From NCBI GenBank assembly GCA_964036155.1, contig OZ038422.1, positions 26,683,201 through 26,747,200 on the forward strand: DNA of 64,000 nucleotides. Direction: 5' to 3'. The stretch's first letter is position 1. Every line of letters begins with the position of its first letter. The translations under genes were made by a program, and so were the position numbers. Shown piece by piece: positions 55,301 through 64,000 of this stretch. Source of the DNA: Diploscapter coronatus. Taxonomy: Eukaryota; Nematoda; Chromadorea; Rhabditida; Rhabditidae. Below the pieces are notes generated by a model. It ran no database searches. It was not told the DNA's origin and was given only the letters and a program-made list of their open reading frames with translations.

Positions 55301-57657
55301 ATCATTCATATCTTCTTTTCTCATAGTCATATCTAGTCTTCTGCCAGTTATATAGTCATTTTGGGCTGGTGGTGGGTTTTTATATGTCCCCGTACTCTCC
55401 ACATATGGGCGAGGCCCGCTTCGGCAATGTTTTAATTGAATTCTTTGTGCGTTTGAGAAATGAAAGCGAGAGGGGAGGGGAAAAGATGAAGCGGCCCGAA
55501 TTTATTGAAGCTGAGGGCGACAAAACTGAGCATCGCGCTGGATCTGTGCCACAGAAATGCACATTCCGAAGAATAGAAAGACATCCATATATGGAGACAC
55601 ACTTGCCTCGCTTATCATTGCGCATCCCGAGAGAAGAGCCCTGAGGGGGGAAGGAAGACACGCTTTGCCAAATGCATGAGAATATCCAAGGATAAAAAGG
55701 CGACAAAAGCGGATCTAAGAAATCCCCCGATTCTCTTTAGCAGATGGTTTTCCCCCAAAATCCCCATTTTTAGACATAGCATTAGTGTTTATTGCCAATT
55801 TGTATGTTTATTTATGTCTTTCTTCAGAGGGAGTTTAGAGGGGAAAATATATTAATTTTTAGTCGGAAAAATATATTTCACCGATTGTTTATGAGGGACA
55901 AAGAAGTAATTAGGGATTACAGGCCCTGCAGACAGGTGGCTATGGACTTCATTTATCCGCCAGCTTTACGCCCACAAACTCATTGCTTCCCACTTTGCAT
56001 GAGCATAATCATGATGACGTCATCAACGATGATAGGTAGAGAGGAACGTTTTGTCACATAAAATAAAATAATCACGAATCTGTCCTATTCATGCATGAAT
56101 ATCGGCAAAATTCCATTGGTGAATGAATTAGAAATGAAACAATATACATGTGACAAGACTTCTGATTAACCATATAGAAGGACGAGGAGTGAGGAGCGAC
56201 AGACAACGACATCGGATCATCAGAAGAAACTAAGGAAAATGGACTGTCGTCTGGAAACTGAAGCTTGTCTTCGTCAGGTTGAGCAGGCCGTTGCAGGGGA
56301 AGAAGTATGCACTGAAGAAACTATTGAAAAGTGAGATTTAAATTTTCACGAATTTGTTTAACTATGCACTTTTAAATTAGCCTACTGTCAATATGTCATG
56401 CACTTTTATGATTTAATCTGACCTCCAAATGACCTATCACTCAATTAATATTAATATATCTGTCTGATATAACAACTGTCCAAGTCTATCCTGTTATATG
56501 CACATCTCAGCGACAATTACAATAAGCCAAAGTCAGTTGTTGTCGTCTGAGAAATATAATCGAGGGAAGAGAAGAAGAGGGATCTCTTACAAGGGAGACA
56601 AAACTCCTACAAACCGACACGGGCCCATATTATGTTACCAAATGAAAGCCTAAATGATTATAAAGTCTTTGGAGAAAGCGAAATATTTTAGATTTTCTTT
56701 ACTTATTAACAAAAGTAGCAAGCAAAATTGTGCGAAGTGTAATTTTTAGTTTTATGTTTTATGGTGCTAAATTTAAAGCAATTCTTACTTACTACTTTTA
56801 TCAAAGTCCTTACAAAGCACTTGATTATTTATAGCTAGTCTATGTATGTGATATGTAATGTGTAATATATGCGCGCGAGTTACATTTTTGCCTATAAATG
56901 GAGCGACCTTCAAAATTAATCATCGTTGATATGGAAACGACGCTCCGATGCAGTCAGAGACAGATGCGTCTCAAATACAAAACCCCATATCTCAGTCTAT
57001 TCTGTCTATTTTTAGTGCTAATTATCACTCCCTGCTTAATTTAGCACATTTCAAAATGACCACTTTCTTACTCTCGCGAAACTATATATATAGTCTTTGA
57101 TAGAGCAAAAGCAGACATCGAGAGGGCATATATCTTCGGATATACAACGGATAGACGAAATTTGAGACGAATTTTAAGATCCCGCTGACAAAATGTGAAA
57201 GGGATAGGCTCAATTAGCCTCGAGATAAAATGGGATTTTGTTGACTTAAGATAAAAAAAAATGAATGTCGATTGCTGTGGTATTTTTGGTAGTTATCAAA
57301 ACTACGATAAAATTTGCAAAATTATGGTAGCATTACCAAAAAGATTTAGTATACTGATTCAAAAATGATGGTAGCTTTGCCATAATTTTGGCATACTGAC
57401 CCGAAAATGGTACCGTTTTCAGAATTCGTGATGTGGTGAGCCGTTTCGTCTGCAGTTTATGTCCCCAGCTACCATTCGACATGATCGAGTCCCAATTGGG
57501 CTCGGTGGTGGACGACATCATGCAGACGCATCTCCACGAACCCATCCCCGATTCCCACTCCTTCCCATACTCCCATTTCTGTAATGATCTAAAAGACGTC
57601 CTTCTCACAGAACTTCACTTCTTCGTGCTCATCAACGAACTTAATGACATTCAATAA
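49399..57657 (+). CDS. Long coiled-coil protein with PCM1-like C-terminus
   Basis: At least 18 exons can be followed, roughly 850 residues. Residues 1-400 are almost continuous charged coiled coil (exons 49399-51490). A Pro/Asp-rich linker follows, then another coiled coil (ERLEKMQEAGEDIDDEQA at 52320). A segment reading DFINRMMRNAAEEEVRRSF (53160-53290) follows. A Pro/Ser-rich exon lies at 53779-54051, and Ser-rich exon 54512-54615 follows. The final exons (about 56190-56330 and 57423-57657) encode IRDVVSRFV...ESQLGSVVDDIMQ...LKDVLLTELHFFVLINELND, which parallels the C-terminal domain of vertebrate PCM1 in order and spacing. PCM1 scaffolds centriolar satellites. The phase between 54615 and the 56190 exon does not close without a further small exon or an odd acceptor, so the model is incomplete there. 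Confidence 0.7.
52604..52750. mobile_element. MITE in intron of the PCM1-like gene
   Basis: The left end ctcagcgaaaaactaccg and the right end cggtaatttgctcgctgag are inverted copies, and gcggtatt/aataccgc extends the arm. The interior contains two more copies of the accgccc word in both orientations. About 147 bp, GC-rich relative to the host intron. Confidence 0.75.
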
Positions 57658-58091
57658 TTCTTCATTTTGTTGTAAATATTTTAGGATTTCTAAGCTTCGA
57701 TTGAAACTTAGTGTTTATGGTATCTGTGATCTGAAAAGTCATACAGTTACGTACTCCTTACATTCATTCATCAAAAGTGTTCTTACTTTTCATTACTGTG
57801 CAAGATTTTTATTTGTCCTGAGTTTACAGTTATTTACACATCGAATAAACATTGCGATTTTTCATCAGGCTGTTTTATCCGTCTAGTGTGTTAGTCCGTT
57901 CACATTACGATATTTTCGACTGATTTATTAAATTCAATTCAATCATTTTTGTATGATTGTAAAATTCAGTAACTTCGATTTTATTTTTTCAGTAAAAATT
58001 GAGCAGGTTTTATAAATCGGATGAATTTTACAATGACTCTAGTTTTGTAGATCCAAAAACGGGCAACAACAGCAGTATAGGCCTTGATGGC

Positions 58092-60304
58092 ATGTACGGA
58101 GAGCAGCCCGCGTACGGGCGACTCGTCGAAATCGCTGTTTCCTCTACAGCCGTATTCACTGGCCTCGCCACCATTATTACAGTAAGAATTTTAAAGATAC
58201 GCTAATTTTTAACCCTAAAATTTATGACTAATTCCCATAAAAGTAGTGCTTTTCTTTTCTGCACCTACCAGCACGAGCGAGCTCAGCCTTGGTAAAGACC
58301 GAGGAATCGACCGAGTTCGACCGTGAAATTGCACTGAGATTGACTGAGACCAGTCACTCGGCCCAGTTTCAGTCTATGCTCGGAGTGAGCAGTCTGTTTC
58401 AGACCGAAATCGCTGAATTCGGTCTGAAAAAGTTGCTCGGCTAAGATCGGCCGCTCTAACAGATGCCGAGTTTAAACATTTTCTAGTTATCCTTATGTTG
58501 CCCCAATTTTTGCAATACCATTTTTTCCAGAACAAGGTCTACGTGAATAGTTTATTGCTGCTGATCATCTCGTTGGCCTTGTTCATCTACAGTCTTTCCC
58601 TGGAAATCGCTCCCCTCGACATATTCACGCACCTCTACAGTCTAGTCTTCATTTCTTCGAGTACAAGGTATTTCATGCTACTTTTCTACAGTAATCTAAG
58701 TTTATTTTCCAGAAATTGCCTTCTGATTTTCTGGCTCTTCAATGTTCTGGTTTCAATTGCGTTTGGGGTCGCTGTTAATCTGCAGGGCAAAAGCACGACT
58801 ATTCATAGGTATTCTTTGAAATTGCAATAATCTTAATTTTGTAAAATTATTTTGAAAAAAACTACAATGATTTTGGTTGTTATATTCGTAAGAAAGACTA
58901 CAAACATTTTTTTCTTGTAAAAATTAAGAAAAAAAACTAAAGTATCGTTAATTGGAGAGAAAGTCGATATTCATTCTGCAATTAGAACTCGAATTTGGAG
59001 GAGCGAAATAGCGAATCGCGTAGAAGAGAGACGAGTAGCGTAATTGTTTGGATATCGACGTTCTCTCCAATCGATGATCTTTAACCTTTTCATAATTTTC
59101 AGAAAATTCTTCCATTTGACAGTGTCGCTGATCTACGTATCCGGGTTGTATTTGGACATTTCGTTCACGTGGCTTTGCGGTTGGCTCTGGTTCTGCATCT
59201 TCGTAATTATCGAGGTTAGACACATTCGAATTATCGTAGTCTATAGTAATCTTTTATTTTTTCAGATATTTCGTTATTTCGAAGTGCCCCCATGGTCGGA
59301 ATCGCTCAACAACTTCCTGCTGCCTTTCAGAGACGAACAGGACACACATTTTCTGCTCACTCCGATATTTTTACTACTTGGTACGAATTATTTTTAAAAA
59401 AAAAAATGAAAATTCGGAATTTTCAGGCGTTTTCATGCCTCTTTTCCTGTCACCATCCACGAAATTTCCTCAATTGCATCATTTCGCAGGTGTAGCTTCG
59501 GTGGGTGTCGGCGATAGTTTGGCAGCGATTATTGGAAGTAAATTTGGAGTTCATAAATGGCCTGGGTAATTTTTTTCATTGTGATAAATCTTTGGCATTT
59601 TTTAATCAGTAATAGGAATTAGATGTAATTTTGACCACGGAAATTCATCGCAACCGGTTAAAAGAAGGGATAAGGACTCAGAGTGCACTCAATTTATTTT
59701 TGAATTTGACGCAACGATCTCCGATTTGTGAAGGGAAAAGAAAAAATGAGCGAATAAATAGCGCGAAACGTTCATTCAATTACACGGCCTTACGCTCTTT
59801 ATGGTTAAGCCTTGGTCCCGTCCATCTGCAATTGGCTTTTTGTAAAAGTCGTTCACTAGCAAAATAGGGACAAGGGTGTAGGGGCTCGGTAGGTTAGGCT
59901 AACTTTTTTCTAGAAATACTCTGCACGTGCTGCTCATCATTTTGAGACCAAAATCACCCTACCTCTGTCTCTTGTATACAGTCATATAGATTTTACAAGA
60001 AGCCCTGGATTCCCGTGCTATAAGAACTGTTGAATTTAAAATATTTTTATATCATCTTTAGATGAACTCAGGCACTTAGGATTTTAAATTGATAAATTTC
60101 AGCCGTAAAAAGACGATGGAAGGTAGTTTGGCGATGCTGGTTGGCTGCTTCTTCGTTCTTCTCTCAGCCAGGCCCTTCTGCACTTTTCCTGTATCATCTC
60201 CATTCACTTGTTTCCTTGCTTCCCTAGCACTTTCTCTGGTGGAAGCCTTCACGTCGAACATCGATAATTTATTGCTGCCTTTCCTAGGATTTTTCATGTT
60301 GTAA
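58092..60304 (+). CDS. DOLK: Dolichol kinase, short form
   Basis: Seven exons (58092-58181, 58531-58667, 58713-58808, 59103-59214, 59266-59380, 59427-59565, 60103-60304) give 296 residues with about eight membrane segments. Family blocks are RKFFHLTVSLIYVSGLYLD, IFRYFEVPPW, the nucleotide-binding VGVGDSLAAIIGSKFG, KWPGSRKKTMEGS, and the final EAFTSNIDNLLLPFLG. The enzyme phosphorylates dolichol with CTP in the ER for N-glycosylation. Only the C-terminal half of the ~540-residue human enzyme is matched. The open frame reaches back to a TTG at 57999 just after a TAA. An out-of-frame upstream ATG (58020) opens a 9-codon uORF after a likely trans-splice acceptor ending at 57992, so the start is uncertain. 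Confidence 0.88.
58270..58480. repeat. GC-rich repeat with perfect hairpin in DOLK intron 1
   Basis: This block is far richer in GC than its surroundings and repeats words such as gaccga and ctcggc. At 58397-58428 tttcagaccgaa pairs with ttcggtctgaaa over a short loop. It is probably a mobile-element relic; no coding frame was recognised. Confidence 0.6.
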
Positions 60305-61216
60305 TTAGAGCCCGTAAACTCCGTCCCTTTGTATTTTTCGCTTTTATTCAAAAAGTGAGAACCAAGTACCCTTTAAAATGAAGGGTCACGAAAATTCATT
60401 TATCAGATTCGATGAACCATTCATAGAAATGAACTTTGACCAAGAAATTATATCAGGAAGTGCGCGTCCGCTTGCGCTCGCGACGATTTTATAAACCGAA
60501 AACGCGTTCATTTCATGATAGGTCTAGGTCAATTCTTTTAATCAAAAGTAATTTTTATTTTATTTTTTTCATCAATATCTTAGCTACATCGAATTTGATA
60601 ATTTGAATTAATAAATTGTTGAAAATAATGAATTTGGCAAAACCATTTGTGGTCCCTAATTATTACAAATCATTCAATTCACTGTTAAAATACGAGTTTT
60701 TTTTCATAAAGATAAGATTGTTTCATCGTACGCTAATAAAAATTATTTAATTCTCCGTTAAAACACGAGTTTCTCTGGGTCCGTTCCGATTTAGTTGCAA
60801 TGCAGCTTGGAATTCGCAACTCGCTCGAAATAACATGAGAAATCAAGAGGACGCAAGAAATGGCGCAACCGCGCTTTCTTCATTTCTCATACTATTTCGA
60901 ACGAGTTGCAAGTTGCATGTTGCATTGCAACTAAGTCTGAACGGGCCCCCTGAAAATAAACTTTTTTCAACAGAAAAGCTTAGCTATTGTGATGACTATG
61001 TCCGGTGTTTACCCGCGTAAAAAGCGTAACTAACGGAGGCAGAAATATTTCGACTTATGCCTGCGGCTTCCGCCCGCCGTCTTTCCGCTTTATTTTCCGT
61101 CCGTTTTTTGCCTCGAAAGCTTGCAAACACTTGCCCGTCCTTTCAGGCTTTTCGCCTATTGATTATCACCATTCCGACAATCGATAACTGTTAATGATTG
61201 ATTGACTTAGGAAAGA
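60305..61216. other. Intergenic spacer with one foldback element
   Basis: It separates DOLK and the LRRFIP-like gene. Besides the element at 60777-60949 nothing was recognised. An orphan gacttag at 61204-61210 lies six bases before the next ATG, a likely spliced-leader acceptor. Confidence 0.45.
60777..60949. mobile_element. Foldback MITE
   Basis: Arms of about 66 bp are inverted copies. On the left are ttagttgcaatgcagc, cgcaactcgctcgaaata and catgagaaat; on the right are atttctcatactatttcg, aacgagttgcaagttgcat and gcattgcaactaa. The outer ends are gggtccgttc and gaacgggccc. Non-coding, ~173 bp. Confidence 0.8.
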
Positions 61217-63951
61217 ATGAGTTCTTACATCGGGGGGACTACGCCAGGCAGAAGGCGACAGGTAACCAGGACGGATGCAGAGGAACGCGCTCTCGACAAG
61301 ATCTCCAGAGAGGTGCGGTAGATTACAGTATGATCGAAAAGTATTTAATAGTTAATCTTTGATACATAGTGGATTTTTGGAGTTTACTCCAATGCTTCGT
61401 TTTCTATGTTACTTTTCTCAGTTTTCTATTTCATATTTTTCAGGCTGAGTCCCGAATGAAAGTGAAGCGAGAAACTCGAGAATTAGCACGCCAGCATCGT
61501 TCGAGTTTGTGGGAGAAGAAAGTCGAGGTGAGACCATTTCTAAATTTTCGGGAATTCGGGATGATAAAAAAGTGGAGCAAATTCAGGAAGACGCTGAAGC
61601 ATACAGGCATAATGCGGCTGTGAGTATTTTTCCTATTATTTAATGAGTGGTTTGAAATAGTTGAAGTTTACTGTAATTTTTTGAGTTGAATGATTTTTGC
61701 TAACATCGAACATTAACGTTGCAGTCGACTTCTAACGGTCATTCGCATGAGAGTTCTTCTGGAGAGACCAACCACTGCAATTCTTCCTCGGATGCAAAGA
61801 CCGATCCTCATGTAAGAGAAAATAGAAATAACTTGGGAGTTCCTTGAAGTGTGGATTGTGCTTTAACTTTCAATGAACTGTCGAAGTTCAATTTGTTAAC
61901 CTTTAATTTTCCAGGATCAGCTTCTGGAGTTGGACGACAAATTCCAAAGGACGCTGATTCTCTACTCCCAACTGGACAACGAGAAATCCGCTCTGCTTTA
62001 TGAGGTTTTATTCGTTTAATTTTCGAAAAAAAAAACTTTTAATAGATGGATCTATTGAAAGACGATTTGGAAGAGAAGGATGTCCTCCTTTCGAAAGCCA
62101 ACAGGGAAAACCGCGATCTGACGAGCGTACGAATTTTCATTCTTTAAATTTTATTAAATTACATGACCCAGAAAATATATACTATTTTATTCGTTCTTCT
62201 TCTACAATTGGTCCCCAACGTCATTCTCAAAAATTACTGCTGTATAAATTTAGGACGTGAAGCTTCTGAAGCGCAATATCGAGGCGATGCAGATCACAGT
62301 CAACAATCTGAAAAGTGAAATTGCCGCTAGGGATCAGCTCATTCAGGTTTTTTAATTAAGAAAAACTTTATTTTACTCTATTTTCCCTAAAAAAATCTTT
62401 ATTTTTCTGAGAAAAAATGAATTTTTTTTTTTAAATCTCCCTATTTTCAGGAGAATGGTCTCGTCCTAGTCGAACAGGAGCCCGAACAGAATTCCCAAGG
62501 CTCGAAAACTAGCAGCGATTCATCGCTCAACTCGTGAGTTTCTATTTGAATTATTTATTTCCTTTCCCAGAAAATTTGAGAATATTCCTGGTTATGTGAA
62601 AATAATGAAATTATAAATTGAAAAGAAAGCAGATAGAATTTGCACTTTTGACGTAGTCAGAACGTGTAGAAAATAATTAGATTGTTGATGTTTTCGCCTT
62701 TATCCAATATTTTTTCAGTCGGCCCCCCGGCCCACTGCTTTTTGCGGCTGAAACAATTAGACTGTTGAATCGTGTCGTCCCAGGCAACTCGAGTCTTGAC
62801 CAGAAAGTCCGCAATCTCATTGATACGGTAGGGGCAAATGCCATTTACAACCAAAAATGACTAGCTTACAGTACGAAATATCGGTTAATGAGAAAAAATC
62901 ATTAAATTTACAAATGAACAGAGTAGAATACTGTAATTTACGGTAGAAAATATGAGTTTATTGAAAAGATGATCAATAATTTATAATGTTACAAAATAAG
63001 TTACTGTAAAGTACAGTATGATACTATCTTGTTTTTGAGGAGATTTACCAACCCATGCAGAATGTGCATTAGTGCATTACATAACTTGTGATATGGTAAT
63101 TTTTATGACCAAATTTTTGGGTAGGATTATTCGCAAGGGAGGTAGTAAGAGTTTTGAAACTTTGCACAAATACGCTAAAATTGACCATTTGCTGACCGCG
63201 GAATCTTTTCCTCACAAGACAATATATCGATTTATAGATTTATTGATTGATCTTTCAGAACAAGCAAATGCGTAAAGACTACGAGGAGATGGGCCAAACG
63301 CTGCACGCGCAAAGACAAGCGCGGAACAGCGCGGCTGCCGCTCAGATGGTCGGCAGCCAGGGGTCGGGCATTGGCGCCCAAGCAGGGGTCGATGATGTTA
63401 ACAGTAAGTCATTATAATTGATAGGAAAATCATAAAGCTGACTGATAAGTGATAGGGAGAAAAGAAATCGAGGAATTACACAGTCACATCAGTAAGTATT
63501 CAAAATAATTTTTGTTTGAAAAGATCACCAACTTTAAAAAATGGTGAACTCTAAGAAAGCCATATATTTGTCATGTGTTTTGTCCATCTTTGGTTGTGCT
63601 CGTCCCCATTATTTCTGGTTCATTATATCATTCGCCAAAATGTTTTGCACCTATGATATTTTTCAGAAGAGGTGAATTATAAAGTGTGCCCCTTTATTTT
63701 GTCATGTAATTTATGTTCATTGTTTCTGACGTGCTTCTCTGGTCTTGTTGCGCGTAAATCCTGATGCCATTTCTCAATGCAGATTTAGTTAGAGTAACGC
63801 CTAATTGAGTCGTAGTAAATCTATTTTGCAAGAATGTCGAGTAGAAATAAGGAAATGGGTACGATTTGCAGAGGACGCTGCCCGACAGCTCGGTGAAATG
63901 AAGCAGCGAATGCAGGAGCTCGAAAGAGACCTCAACAATCAACAAGGAAAT
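61217..63951 (+). CDS. LRRFIP/FLAP-family coiled-coil protein, 3' end beyond window
   Basis: Twelve exons lie in the window (61217-61312, 61444-61527, 61587-61619, 61725-61811, 61915-62004, 62046-62126, 62254-62346, 62451-62533, 62719-62827, 63259-63403, 63456-63491, 63872-63951), 339 codons in phase. The N-terminal signature [21 protein letters not shown] matches the LRRFIP (flightless-I-interacting) family. A coiled coil follows ([38 protein letters not shown]) and the family-like phrase [19 protein letters not shown]. Further downstream lie an Ala/Gln-rich stretch and another coiled coil ([18 protein letters not shown]). These proteins bind flightless-I/gelsolin-type and TLR-pathway partners in other animals; the role here is unknown. 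The coding sequence continues past the window end. Confidence 0.85.
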
Positions 63952-64000
63952 GTAAGCAAAACATGAGTCACTTTTGATGTCATATTTTAAAATTTGATTG

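Noticed and set aside
55369..55644. 91-codon open frame in the large PCM1-like intron
   Set aside because: No convincing splice sites in phase with either neighbouring exon and no recognisable domain; it could hide a small exon but I cannot support it.
57658..58092. Operon between the PCM1-like gene and DOLK
   Set aside because: The gap is about 340-430 bases and the only support is an orphan acceptor at 57992; a separate promoter is equally likely.

Overview
This is nuclear DNA from a nematode. It is AT-rich and the protein genes are split by many short introns (often 40-60 bases) ending in ttttcag, tttag or ctag. Several start codons sit a few bases downstream of an orphan 3' splice site, as expected for spliced-leader trans-splicing. 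The gene content is nematode-like: serpentine receptors, a C-type lectin, the toc-1/clk-1 pair, ceh-16 and invertebrate-type ligand-gated channels. I do not assign a genus.

Layout. Bases 1-12100 are an accessory-like stretch: a serpentine receptor cut by the window edge, a second (srsx-like) receptor with a small transposon in it, a frameshifted Ulp1-type protease remnant, a TTAA-flanked inverted-repeat element, a two-domain C-type lectin, and a ~470-base segment present twice. Each copy of that segment carries an identical tRNA-Gly(UCC) gene that apparently has a 23-base intron. A third, intronless and more diverged tRNA-Gly(UCC)-like gene lies nearby on the minus strand.

Bases 12100-24000: toc-1 (ZnT6-type zinc transporter subunit) is followed about 110 bases after its poly(A) signal by clk-1/COQ7, an operon arrangement also known in C. 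elegans. Then come a long regulatory-looking gap, the engrailed gene ceh-16 (homeodomain Trp48 is Phe), and an unrecognised coiled-coil gene.

Bases 24000-43340: ornithine aminotransferase (minus); ACMSD (plus), whose 6.7-kb intron holds a complete 17-exon Cys-loop anion channel on the opposite strand; and a 28-exon RhoGEF with a C-terminal propeller-like region (minus), which ends about 100 bases from the ACMSD stop.

Bases 43340-64000: an AMPA/kainate-type glutamate receptor with a probable one-base indel in its extracellular domain, a long coiled-coil gene whose C-terminus resembles PCM1 (centriolar satellite protein), a short dolichol kinase, and the 5' part of an LRRFIP/FLAP-family coiled-coil gene cut by the window end. 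Four foldback MITE-like elements are scattered through introns and spacers in addition to the TTAA element.

No new multi-gene system is evident. The strongest unusual items are the intron-containing tRNA-Gly pair, the engrailed W48F change, the nested channel gene, the PCM1-like gene, and the local lesions in the glutamate receptor and lectin genes. All exon coordinates were read by eye from splice signals and reading-frame phase.
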